Assembly (NCBI GenBank): GCA_011330645.1
Contig: DRQB01000109.1
Location: forward strand, 1 to 5,272
From: Campylobacterota bacterium
Lineage (GTDB): Bacteria > Campylobacterota > Campylobacteria > Campylobacterales > Sulfurovaceae
Direction: 5' to 3'
DNA: 5,272 nucleotides
The first letter of the stretch is position 1; every line of letters starts with the position of its first letter. Below the pieces are notes generated by a model. It ran no database searches. It saw nothing but the letters and a program-made list of their open reading frames with translations, and was not told where the DNA came from. Below are positions 1 to 5,272 of the stretch, in pieces. The position numbers were made by a program, and so were the translations under genes.

Positions 1-38
1 AGTGTCAACAGCCAACACAAGATGAGCTGTCTCAACAT
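1..38 (-). CDS. Start of a downstream gene, truncated at the window edge; product unknown
   Basis: An ATG at 36-38 directly abuts the TAG stop of nirF (39-41), and the frame stays open for 12 codons to the window edge. The visible peptide is MLRQLILCWLLTL, short and basic and then strongly hydrophobic. That would suit a signal peptide or membrane anchor of an exported protein, for example a small cytochrome c of the NirC type, which is only a guess. Doubts: no good Shine-Dalgarno site precedes the ATG, and the leucine codons (TTG, CTC, CTG) are unusual for this AT-rich locus. The neighbouring minus-strand frame reads ETVDVETAHLVLAVDT with more typical codons, but it has a TGA just upstream and no ATG. 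Which frame is real cannot be settled from 38 bases. Confidence 0.4.
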   Translation of the reverse strand, partial: MLRQLILCWLLT

Positions 39-1160
39 CTACTGTTTCTTGTCATCCGTCTGATAGATGAAGATACCTGAAGGATGTTTAATATTGAAAA
101 TTTCACGTTCTAAGTACCATTCTTTGGTGTTGATGACATTGACTTTATTTTGATCGCGTTTGTTGCCCTGTCCATTGACAGAAACATACAGATATTCATC
201 TATATTTGACCAACGAAGGTGAAGTACTTTTCCTTTAAATGTAAACGTTTTCAAAATCTTCAATGTCTTTGTATCAACTATCTGAATAGTAGGAAAATCT
301 TTTCCTGAAAACGTCACAGCCAAATACTTTTTATCTGGACTCAGTGAGGTAAATACAGGCAATCCCTGCATCTCTATATTTTTAATGAAGTTAAATTCTT
401 TATCATACACCATCACGGCATTGTCACCTACAGCAGGTATGAATGTTTTGTCATCACTCAGTGACCAAAAACCAAAGTGTGGTACTTTAAGCACTGGCTT
501 GTTGTCTTTAGCCGTAACCTTGATCTCCGAATACTTCATCGTATCTAAGTCTATAACACCAAATGATTTTGAGAGAAAAAAGCCTACGATGTACGTGTGG
601 TCTTTGATCATAGCATCAAAAGGCATTTTTCCTACGTTAAACTCTTTATAGGGTTTGAATTTAGGTAGACCTTTACCTGCATTCTCATTTTTAAGTACGG
701 AGACTTTATCACTATCCATTTGGGCAAAGATGAGCATGTCTTTATAGATTTTGATACCTACATTTTTTGACCCTGTGACTATCTTGTCTATGGGTTTTAA
801 ATCACGAGTAAGAATGTCTACTGACTTGTCATCATAGTTTGCCACTGCCACATAGTTTTTACCAATGACAAAACCTATGGCAGACTTGGACGTTTTATAC
901 TCATTTAACACTTTTTCAGTCATAGGATCAAAACGTACTACATAACCGTCACGAGAAATCAAATAACCATCTTCACCATCAAACTTAATGATACCATGGT
1001 TCATATTATGCATCTTCTCCATATGTGACTTCACTAAGCCTCTGTTGATGATAGCAATCGACTCACTCTCACGCTCTACCACAAAAAGTTTTTCACTTGC
1101 ATTGGGGGTAGCTGCAAAAAGTACAGAACTTAGTAGTAATACTGATATCAATGTCTTCAT
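39..1160 (-). CDS. nirF: NirF, heme d1 biosynthesis protein (periplasmic beta-propeller)
   Basis: NirF is a periplasmic protein needed for a late step of heme d1 synthesis, the special heme of cytochrome cd1 nitrite reductase. The 373-residue product is near the usual NirF length. Residues 1-17 form a Sec signal peptide (MKT, a hydrophobic core, then LFAA). There is no lipobox cysteine, so it should be soluble rather than lipid-anchored. The rest is a run of beta-propeller blades related to the d1 domain of NirS but without a cytochrome c domain or any CXXCH. Family landmarks are visible: NHG with His55, PFDAMI at 180-185, KVPH with His228, FIPAVGDN from 240, GLPVF at 266-270, VLH with His314, and HPSGIF at 359-364. 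His55 and His228 sit where NirF proteins carry conserved pocket histidines (family knowledge, aligned from memory). The start has AAGGA five nt upstream. It lies 69 nt behind the pentaheme cytochrome gene on the same strand, which supports a d1-type nitrite reductase locus. Confidence 0.9.
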   Translation of the reverse strand: MKTLISVLLLSSVLFAATPNASEKLFVVERESESIAIINRGLVKSHMEKMHNMNHGIIKFDGEDGYLISRDGYVVRFDPMTEKVLNEYKTSKSAIGFVIGKNYVAVANYDDKSVDILTRDLKPIDKIVTGSKNVGIKIYKDMLIFAQMDSDKVSVLKNENAGKGLPKFKPYKEFNVGKMPFDAMIKDHTYIVGFFLSKSFGVIDLDTMKYSEIKVTAKDNKPVLKVPHFGFWSLSDDKTFIPAVGDNAVMVYDKEFNFIKNIEMQGLPVFTSLSPDKKYLAVTFSGKDFPTIQIVDTKTLKILKTFTFKGKVLHLRWSNIDEYLYVSVNGQGNKRDQNKVNVINTKEWYLEREIFNIKHPSGIFIYQTDDKKQ

Positions 1161-1229
1161 TATAATCCTTCTTAATATATAAACTTATATCATTGTACAA
1201 AAGCCTTACATCAGTAGCATTGACTCATA
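1161..1229 (-). promoter_or_regulatory. Intergenic spacer before nirF, with its ribosome site and a possible weak promoter
   Basis: This 69-nt AT-rich gap carries the nirF ribosome site (AAGGA, five nt before the ATG). It also holds an extended -10-like element TGATATAAG on the minus strand around 1184-1192, at a distance that would give a short leader. No convincing -35 accompanies it and no terminator hairpin separates the genes. Co-transcription from the upstream gene, with optional internal initiation here, is the simplest reading. The promoter is an inference from weak motifs. Confidence 0.3.
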
Positions 1230-2342
1230 TCAATCTTGCTTGAAAACAACTTTCTTTATGCGCTGTTCTTTTGTTAAGGAAGCATAATCTAAATCTATCA
1301 CTTTAGTACAGTCACTTTTTGCAAGTCTTACATAAAGACCTACGGTTACCTTATCATTCTTTTGAAGTTTAGGTATGTCATAAGATAAGTGTTTTATTTC
1401 TTTTGCCTCAAGATTATATACTTCACCTTTTGTAGCATGAGCAGGGATGACAACATCTTTATATTCTTGTTTAAATGCATATGCGAAATACCCCTGTGCA
1501 TCTTCTTTTGGTGATATATTATAATTTTTCCATATTATCTTTTTACCTCTTTGTATCTCTATCTTTAAATACTTTGCTCGAGCAGGTTGTATAATCAGTG
1601 GGTGTTCCATTTTGTTCATAAGCATTACGTGCAGTTTTCCATTGTCTATCGAAATATTCATATCTACACCCGTTTTTCTAAAAACTTCATCATGTATGCC
1701 TAAAAATTGATGACTTACATGTGTAATCCTGGCTTTTTTATTTGTCTTTTCTACGCCACCAGAAACTTTTGGCATATGACATCGTATGCAGCCTAAACTA
1801 TCTTGGTTCTTTCCCATAGCTCTAAAGATGGTCACATTATTATCATTCAACTTATGAGAATGGCATCCGGTACACACTTTTTTTGCATAAATAGGGTTGT
1901 TCGAAGTCGAAGAGTGTTTATCACTCTCATCCGCATCTCTTAACCTTCCATAGAGTGTAGGCTTATATCCTTTAGCTTGCTTGGCTTTGATATTTACATT
2001 GAAACTATGTGATTTTTGTACATATGCTATGGTGTGACAAAAATAACAACTCACCGCATCAGTATGTGTTTTATTGCTATTATCAGGTCTAGCTTCACCT
2101 GAAATGAGTGCGTCCATATTATCTGCCATAGGCATATGACATCTAGCACATTCATATGTTTTAGTACTCACTTTATCTGCTATTTTTCGATGTAAAATAG
2201 ATTTAAAATATCCCTTTGCATGGAAAGAAGATTGATACTCTTCATAAATCTTTTCATGACATTCTTTACAAGAATGATTATCCATATATTTTGCTTGAGT
2301 TATTGATACGAGTAAAAGTAAAGATATAATAATTTGTCTCAT
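1230..2342 (-). CDS. Periplasmic pentaheme c-type cytochrome
   Basis: The 370-residue product starts with a Sec signal peptide (residues 1-17, hydrophobic core ending TQA). It then carries five CXXCH heme c motifs: CKECH 25-29, CARCH 65-69, CYFCH 99-103, CTGCH 157-161 and CIRCH 185-189. Extra histidines (41, 51, 93, 112, 143, 163, 208, 211, 217) are enough to give every heme a second axial histidine. The twice-seen CARCHMP/CIRCHMP pattern and the motif spacing recall the cytochrome c554-type multiheme families. Residues from about 225 to 370 lack heme motifs and look beta-rich, a separate C-terminal domain that I cannot name. The protein is exported and sits between nirS and nirF, so a part in periplasmic electron transfer to nitrite reduction, or in handling a nitrogen intermediate, is plausible but only inferred. 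It is not NrfA (no CXXCK) and not a small NirM/NirC monoheme carrier. The ATG has only a weak ribosome site (TTGGA, about 7 nt upstream) just beyond a long hairpin. Its codons look more AT-rich than those of nirS or norB. Confidence 0.85.
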   Translation of the reverse strand: MRQIIISLLLLVSITQAKYMDNHSCKECHEKIYEEYQSSFHAKGYFKSILHRKIADKVSTKTYECARCHMPMADNMDALISGEARPDNSNKTHTDAVSCYFCHTIAYVQKSHSFNVNIKAKQAKGYKPTLYGRLRDADESDKHSSTSNNPIYAKKVCTGCHSHKLNDNNVTIFRAMGKNQDSLGCIRCHMPKVSGGVEKTNKKARITHVSHQFLGIHDEVFRKTGVDMNISIDNGKLHVMLMNKMEHPLIIQPARAKYLKIEIQRGKKIIWKNYNISPKEDAQGYFAYAFKQEYKDVVIPAHATKGEVYNLEAKEIKHLSYDIPKLQKNDKVTVGLYVRLAKSDCTKVIDLDYASLTKEQRIKKVVFKQD

Positions 2343-2356
2343 GTTATATCCAAATA

Positions 2357-2412
2357 GGTTATTTAGTGAAGTGACATTATGGGGAGACTAAAAGTCACTT
2401 CAGTAAATAACC
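2357..2412 (-). repeat. Long near-perfect inverted repeat (19-bp arms) upstream of the pentaheme cytochrome gene
   Basis: On the minus strand the left arm GGTTATTTACTGAAGTGAC (2394-2412) pairs with the right arm GTCACTTCACTAAATAACC (2357-2375). There is a single C-C mismatch, and the loop is 18 nt (2376-2393). The structure ends 14 nt before the cytochrome ATG, so in mRNA it would stand just ahead of the weak ribosome site. No T-run follows, which argues against a simple terminator in this direction. Likely roles are mRNA processing or stabilisation that sets different levels of nirS and the downstream genes, a translational control element, or the remnant of a dispersed palindromic repeat. 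The pairing is seen directly; the role is inference. Confidence 0.8.
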
Positions 2413-2446
2413 CTCCCTCCCAAGGGGGTAGCCAAATGAGAGAGGG
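2411..2446 (-). terminator. GC-rich hairpin behind nirS, possible leaky terminator or RNA-stabilising stem
   Basis: On the minus strand CCCTCTCTC (2438-2446) pairs with GAGGGAGGG (2411-2419), nine base pairs including one G-T wobble, around an 18-nt loop. It begins 11 nt after the nirS stop codon and is followed by TTATTT, a short and interrupted U-tract. It could partly terminate nirS transcription or protect the 3' end of the nirS message. It abuts and overlaps by two nt the longer inverted repeat, so the two stems would stack or compete. Confidence 0.45.
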
Positions 2447-2457
2447 CGAAGGGGACA

Positions 2458-4176
2458 TTACGCACCAGGTACGTGTTGTCTATGTTCTACCGAATAGGTA
2501 AATGTAGGTGTTGTCAAGTTGTTAATATACTTGATAAACTTCCCTGTTTCAGAATCATAGATACCAATTCTACCTGTGGTCCATTCAGAAATCATCGTCC
2601 ATTCACCATGGTTCGCTGGTTCTGCATGAAGGAGTCTAGGCTGTACTGGTTTTTTCACTGCTTTACCTAAATGATCTGGCATCGGTAAGAGTTTTTCACC
2701 ACTCATTTTAGAGTCTACTTCAAACACTGGTACAGGCGCATGTTGTGTTGCATCCCACTCTTGAAGCACTTTTTTCGTTTTTGCATCAATGAGTTGACCT
2801 TTATGTTTACCTACTTTAATGATACGATCTATTTCTAAAGTATCTTTGTTAATCAAATCCACTTCATTATAGTTTTTAGGTTGACCAAGAACACAGTCTG
2901 CCCAAATCCAAGGAGTATGAGGGCTTGTTCCTACAAAAAGTCCACCACCAGCAGTTTTCACATGCTTCACTACTTTCCAGTTAGAATCCCAAATCACAGT
3001 ATCACCAAAGTTCATAGAGTTCGTTGCGTGAAGCTGTTTATTTTGTCCTTTAGAATACCAAGATGACCCTTGACCTGGATGTGGCTTAGAACGTGGTCCT
3101 GTATGCACAAGTGCGGCAAGATTTTTCTCTTTAAAGTCAACAATACCTATAACATCTGACCCTTGGGATGCTATCATGAAGTAACGACCAAAATCTTTAC
3201 CTTCATCTTCATTCAAGAATGCATCATGCAAAATTTTACCAATATTTGGTACATCTCCTACAATAGGAAAGTTCGGTTTAGAATAATCAATAATATACAC
3301 ATGTCCTGCATCTTTCAGTGCCATAGCAAAATATGGTCCATATGGTGTATCTGCTAGAGATGCTACACGTGATGGACCTATTTCACCATCTGGGTTAATC
3401 ACTCTAGAAGTATCGTATGCTTTCAGTGGTTCAAGTGTCATTGCATCACAAAGCACTGCTCCTCCTGGGTTATAGTTACCCGCGATGACATATTTACCAT
3501 CTGGTGATACCGCAAGTCCACGAGATTCTTGTCCTACTTGTACGGATGCCAATGCAGGTTGTCCAGGAGCACCGATGTCAAACATAGTAAGTCTTCCAGA
3601 ACGTGAAATAGAATATGCATATCTAGGGTTTGCTTTATTGGTTACAGTCACGTGTACCGCAAATCCTGCTTTATGACGAGAAAGTACTTTCCCTGTGGTA
3701 GAATCAATAAAGTCTACCAAAGAAGCATCTCTTTCAGTAGCAAATGTAATATCAAGTACTGATTTTACTTCTGTTGGTTTAGGATATTTTTTTGCTAGTG
3801 CTTCACGGTCAGCAAGTTTAGCCCATGTCTGTTTGACTTTATCCAAATCAAGTGTAAGTTCCACTGTATTTTTCCAGTCCATGAGCCAGTCAATCATACC
3901 TGAAGCATCATCTTTATTAAACTTCTCTTTCCATGCTGGCATAGCCGTATTTTTTCTACCATTTAGAATGGTCTCTGCCATGAACTCTCTACTTTTCTTT
4001 TTAAGTACCGCCGGTCTAAGGTCAGACCCTACACCACCTTGGTGTATAGGTCCATGACATCCTTGACACTCTTTTTCAAATACTTTTGCAAAGTCCATTT
4101 TTGATGTACCTGCTATTGCCATCGTCGCAGCCAAACTTGTGACTGCAACTAAACCTATCAATCTATTCAATTTCAT
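2458..4176 (-). CDS. nirS: NirS, cytochrome cd1 nitrite reductase (NO-forming)
   Basis: NirS reduces nitrite to nitric oxide in the periplasm as a homodimer, taking electrons at heme c and reducing nitrite at heme d1. The 572-residue product matches the family length. A Sec signal peptide covers residues 1-22 (AIA before GTSK). The cytochrome c domain has CQGCH at 37-41 and Met79 in AMPAW as the likely sixth ligand. The d1 eight-bladed propeller runs from about 140 to the end. His175 (GFAVH) fits the proximal d1 ligand. His317 (ILHD) and His366 (HPGQG) fit the two distal-pocket histidines, His327 and His369 in Pseudomonas aeruginosa, placed by counting on a remembered reference. Having both favours NirS over the related NirN. 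The mature N-terminus is short: about 14 residues precede the first heme cysteine, so the arm carrying Tyr10/Tyr25 in model enzymes is absent. The ATG has AAGGAGG five nt upstream. A terminator separates it from the norB unit, so it likely has its own promoter. Confidence 0.95.
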   Translation of the reverse strand: MKLNRLIGLVAVTSLAATMAIAGTSKMDFAKVFEKECQGCHGPIHQGGVGSDLRPAVLKKKSREFMAETILNGRKNTAMPAWKEKFNKDDASGMIDWLMDWKNTVELTLDLDKVKQTWAKLADREALAKKYPKPTEVKSVLDITFATERDASLVDFIDSTTGKVLSRHKAGFAVHVTVTNKANPRYAYSISRSGRLTMFDIGAPGQPALASVQVGQESRGLAVSPDGKYVIAGNYNPGGAVLCDAMTLEPLKAYDTSRVINPDGEIGPSRVASLADTPYGPYFAMALKDAGHVYIIDYSKPNFPIVGDVPNIGKILHDAFLNEDEGKDFGRYFMIASQGSDVIGIVDFKEKNLAALVHTGPRSKPHPGQGSSWYSKGQNKQLHATNSMNFGDTVIWDSNWKVVKHVKTAGGGLFVGTSPHTPWIWADCVLGQPKNYNEVDLINKDTLEIDRIIKVGKHKGQLIDAKTKKVLQEWDATQHAPVPVFEVDSKMSGEKLLPMPDHLGKAVKKPVQPRLLHAEPANHGEWTMISEWTTGRIGIYDSETGKFIKYINNLTTPTFTYSVEHRQHVPGA

Positions 4177-4181
4177 TTCTT

Positions 4182-4188
4182 CCTCCTT
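4182..4188 (-). promoter_or_regulatory. Strong ribosome binding site of nirS
   Basis: AAGGAGG on the minus strand lies five nt before the ATG at 4174-4176. It is a near-full match to the 16S anti-Shine-Dalgarno sequence, fixes the nirS start, and fits high expression of a major respiratory enzyme. Confidence 0.9.
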
Positions 4189-4274
4189 TAGCTATCGTTT
4201 TTCTTCTATGACGTATAAATACATCTTTAAGAACGTTACGATAAAATTACAAGTCTATTTTAGACAACCTAGAC
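4189..4274 (-). promoter_or_regulatory. nirS leader and probable promoter region
   Basis: The region follows a terminator and precedes a strongly translated gene, so it should hold the nirS promoter. It is AT-rich. One candidate pair on the minus strand is TTGTAA, 17 nt, then TAAAGA. A second -10-like stretch, TATTTAT, lies at 4215-4221. Neither is a close sigma-70 match, so activator-dependent initiation is likely. I see no clean FNR/NNR-type TTGAT-N4-ATCAA site and no clean TTAAC-N4-GTTAA site. Confidence 0.4.
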
Positions 4275-4276
4275 AA
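4253..4276 (-). repeat. Cluster of TTGTCTA motifs upstream of nirS, possible operator
   Basis: On the minus strand the heptamer TTGTCTA occurs twice in direct orientation with a 9-bp period (4270-4276 and 4261-4267). The second copy forms a perfect inverted repeat GTCTA-AAA-TAGAC with a site at 4253-4257. The group lies about 77 to 100 nt before the nirS ATG, and its first copy overlaps the tail of the upstream terminator. A regulator binding site is possible, but the arms are only five bp long and chance is not excluded. Confidence 0.35.
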
Positions 4277-4301
4277 AACAGGGGCTCCACCAAGCCCCTG
4301 T
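4275..4301 (-). terminator. Rho-independent terminator of the norB unit
   Basis: On the minus strand ACAGGGGCT (4293-4301) and AGCCCCTGT (4278-4286) form a perfect nine-bp GC-rich stem with a six-nt loop, followed by TTTTGTCT. It begins three nt after the stop codon of the small gene at 4305-4454. This marks the end of the norB transcript and insulates nirS. Confidence 0.85.
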
Positions 4302-4304
4302 CTC

Positions 4305-4454
4305 TTATTTATTTAACTTCTTTTTTTCACTTGCATAAATCCAAAACATCGGTAATATAATTAACGTATGTAAAACGATTGTCAGTGTCATCGGTCCTTG
4401 ATTGAGCCATCCAAAAAAACTTGGAACGACATCTGTAAATGATTCAAATAACAT
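4305..4454 (-). CDS. Small single-span membrane protein encoded behind norB (49 aa)
   Basis: A 49-codon frame runs from ATG at 4452-4454 to TAA at 4305-4307. The ribosome site AAGGAG lies five nt upstream, and a terminator sits just after the stop, so the frame is bracketed by real expression signals. Residues 1-21 are a mildly acidic amphipathic start (MLFESFTDVVPSFFGWLNQG). Residues 22-40 form one hydrophobic span (MTLTIVLHTLIILPMFWIY). Residues 42-49 are a lysine-rich tail (SEKKKLNK). By the positive-inside rule the tail should face the cytoplasm. It lies 43 nt behind norB in the same transcript. Its size and layout recall CcoQ/FixQ, the small subunit of cbb3 oxidases, which belong to the same heme-copper superfamily as NorB. 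An accessory or assembly subunit of nitric oxide reductase is therefore a reasonable guess, not a demonstrated homology. I do not recognise the family. Confidence 0.8.
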   Translation of the reverse strand: MLFESFTDVVPSFFGWLNQGPMTLTIVLHTLIILPMFWIYASEKKKLNK

Positions 4455-4459
4455 ATTTA

Positions 4460-4465
4460 CTCCTT
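4460..4465 (-). promoter_or_regulatory. Ribosome binding site of the 49-aa membrane protein
   Basis: AAGGAG on the minus strand, five nt before the ATG at 4452-4454. It is the main evidence that this short frame is translated, and it fixes the start. Confidence 0.85.
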
Positions 4466-4476
4466 ATATAGATTAC

Positions 4477-4495
4477 GAAAGGGCGATGCCCCTTC
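4477..4495 (-). other. Intercistronic hairpin between norB and the small gene
   Basis: On the minus strand GAAGGGGC and GCCCTTTC pair over eight positions (one G-T wobble) around a three-nt ATC loop, starting three nt after the norB stop. No U-tract follows, so it is better read as an mRNA stability or processing stem protecting the norB 3' end than as a terminator. Confidence 0.6.
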
Positions 4496-4497
4496 CT

Positions 4498-5272
4498 TTA
4501 TGCAGCTGCAGCCGCACTCTCTTCATTCTGCACTTGTCCAGACTGTGCTTTACCAATAGTGAGCATATCCCACACAAGATAGATAAATCCTACAAAGGTT
4601 ACCACACCCATAATGGCTCTCCAGAGTTGTGCTTGTACATACCAAGGCATCTCTTGTGCTGTAAAGAATGCATTCCATCCACCACCAAGTTCAGCTCTTT
4701 CAATGAGTACTTGCTCATAGCCTGCAATGGTTAAAGCAATCGTCATACCCATCACACCAAAGGCGATAAGGAAAACACCCATTTTAGACTTGAATGTTGC
4801 TTTCATAATCTTTATACCATACGCATACTGGATACCGATATACATCATCCCTACCAAGATAGTTGCATACGCTCCAAAGAATGCCAAGTGACCATGAGCC
4901 GCTGTAAACTGTGTACCGTGCGTATAGATATTCACTTGAGGTAGCGTATGGAAGAATCCCCATATACCTGCACCCAAGAAGTTACCAAAGGCATTCAGTA
5001 CTATCCAAGACATTGCCGGACCATTGGTCATGATAGAGCCCTGCTCGCCTTTTGCATGTGCTGCACCTTGCTCTTTACCCCAGTCATAGAGTACGTGCAC
5101 AAACATCGCTACCAATGGTACTGGTTCTAGTGCAGAGAACAATGCTCCGATTTCCCACCAATACTCGGGTGTTCCAATCCAGAAATAGTGGTGACCTAGA
5201 CCTAAAATACCTGATCCAAAGAGCATCAATACTTCAATCCATAACCACATCTCAACAATTTCACGTTTAGCA
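4498..5272 (-). CDS. norB: NorB, cytochrome c-dependent nitric oxide reductase large subunit (C-terminal part)
   Basis: NorB is the catalytic membrane subunit that joins two NO molecules into N2O at a heme b3/non-heme iron (FeB) centre, with electrons from NorC. The frame is open to the right edge (it reads AKREIVE before the first Met at 5248-5250), so the N-terminal part, which includes the other FeB ligands and the first heme b ligand, is missing. The visible 257 residues hold about six membrane spans. Key residues are present. GHHYFWIG matches FeB ligands His258/His259 of the Pseudomonas aeruginosa enzyme (His codons near 5188-5193). SALE matches Glu280. AAHGH carries the heme b3 and heme b ligands His347/His349 (codons near 4888-4896). 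The loop after the SALE helix (WGKEQG to TNGPAMSW) seems roughly ten residues longer than in pseudomonads, judged from memory. The C-terminus ends in a five-alanine tail. The short N-terminal domain of quinol-type NorZ cannot be excluded because that end is outside, but the context suggests a NorCB enzyme. Confidence 0.93.
   Translation of the reverse strand, partial: AKREIVEMWLWIEVLMLFGSGILGLGHHYFWIGTPEYWWEIGALFSALEPVPLVAMFVHVLYDWGKEQGAAHAKGEQGSIMTNGPAMSWIVLNAFGNFLGAGIWGFFHTLPQVNIYTHGTQFTAAHGHLAFFGAYATILVGMMYIGIQYAYGIKIMKATFKSKMGVFLIAFGVMGMTIALTIAGYEQVLIERAELGGGWNAFFTAQEMPWYVQAQLWRAIMGVVTFVGFIYLVWDMLTIGKAQSGQVQNEESAAAAA

Noticed and set aside
1177..1190. Palindrome ATATAA-N2-TTATAT before nirF
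   Set aside because: The arms are six bp of pure A/T in a very AT-rich spacer, easily due to chance.
2411..2455. G-quadruplex in the nirS-cytochrome spacer
   Set aside because: Each strand offers only three G-tracts of three or more in close reach, one short of a standard quadruplex.
2900..2935. Loss of a catalytic histidine in NirS, because the KTHP motif is replaced by GTSPHT at residues 416-421
   Set aside because: Counting back from the C-terminus of the remembered Pseudomonas aeruginosa sequence places catalytic His369 in HPGRG and His327 in LHDGG. Both have counterparts here (His366, His317), so the KTHP histidine is not the catalytic one.
3695..4057. Plus-strand 120-codon open frame inside nirS
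   Set aside because: It is antisense to a well-conserved gene, has no ribosome site, and its composition reflects the complement of nirS codons. The other plus-strand frames are rejected for the same reason.
2458..4176. NirN (dihydro-heme d1 dehydrogenase) instead of NirS
   Set aside because: The length (572 aa), both distal histidines, the strong expression signals and the position next to norB all favour NirS. A tree would settle it.
4222..4242. NssR-like box (TTAAC-N4-GTTAA) around TTAAGAACGTTAC
   Set aside because: The spacer is three nt instead of four and both half-sites have a mismatch, so it is not supportable as a site.
4239..4252. FNR/NNR-like box TTGTAATTTTATCG upstream of nirS
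   Set aside because: The half-sites match poorly and the spacing is one nt too long for TTGAT-N4-ATCAA.
1..5272. CRISPR arrays, tRNA or rRNA genes, insertion sequences
   Set aside because: No regularly spaced repeats, cloverleaf-like segments or transposase-like frames were seen on either strand.

Overview
The window holds a denitrification locus, read entirely from the minus strand. It covers the reduction of nitrite to nitric oxide and then to nitrous oxide. The low-GC, A/T-rich codon use, strong AAGGAGG-type ribosome sites, compact spacing and gene order (norB, nirS, multiheme cytochrome, nirF) suggest a denitrifying Campylobacterota (Epsilonproteobacteria), such as a Sulfurovum- or Sulfurimonas-like sulfur or hydrogen oxidiser. 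That taxonomic call is an inference from recognition of the proteins. No phylogenetic marker is present.

In transcription order (high to low coordinates): the C-terminal half of norB, the catalytic subunit of cytochrome c-dependent nitric oxide reductase, enters from the right edge. It is followed by a 43-nt gap with a hairpin and then a 49-codon open frame at 4305-4454. That small gene has a strong ribosome site and encodes a single-span membrane protein that length-filtered gene calls would miss. A rho-independent terminator at 4275-4301 closes this unit. A leader of about 100 nt with short repeated motifs precedes nirS, the periplasmic cytochrome cd1 nitrite reductase, whose heme c and heme d1 ligands can all be placed.

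The 115-nt gap after nirS holds two abutting hairpins, one of them a near-perfect 19-bp inverted repeat. Then comes a pentaheme c-type cytochrome, a 69-nt gap, and nirF, the periplasmic heme d1 biosynthesis protein. A further frame seems to begin right after the nirF stop and runs off the left edge.

Working together: NirF helps complete heme d1, NirS uses it to make NO, and NorB (with an expected NorC outside the window) removes the toxic NO as N2O. The pentaheme cytochrome may feed or relay electrons in the periplasm, but its role is not established from sequence. The least described parts are the small membrane protein behind norB, the pentaheme cytochrome between nirS and nirF, and the structured nirS-cytochrome spacer.
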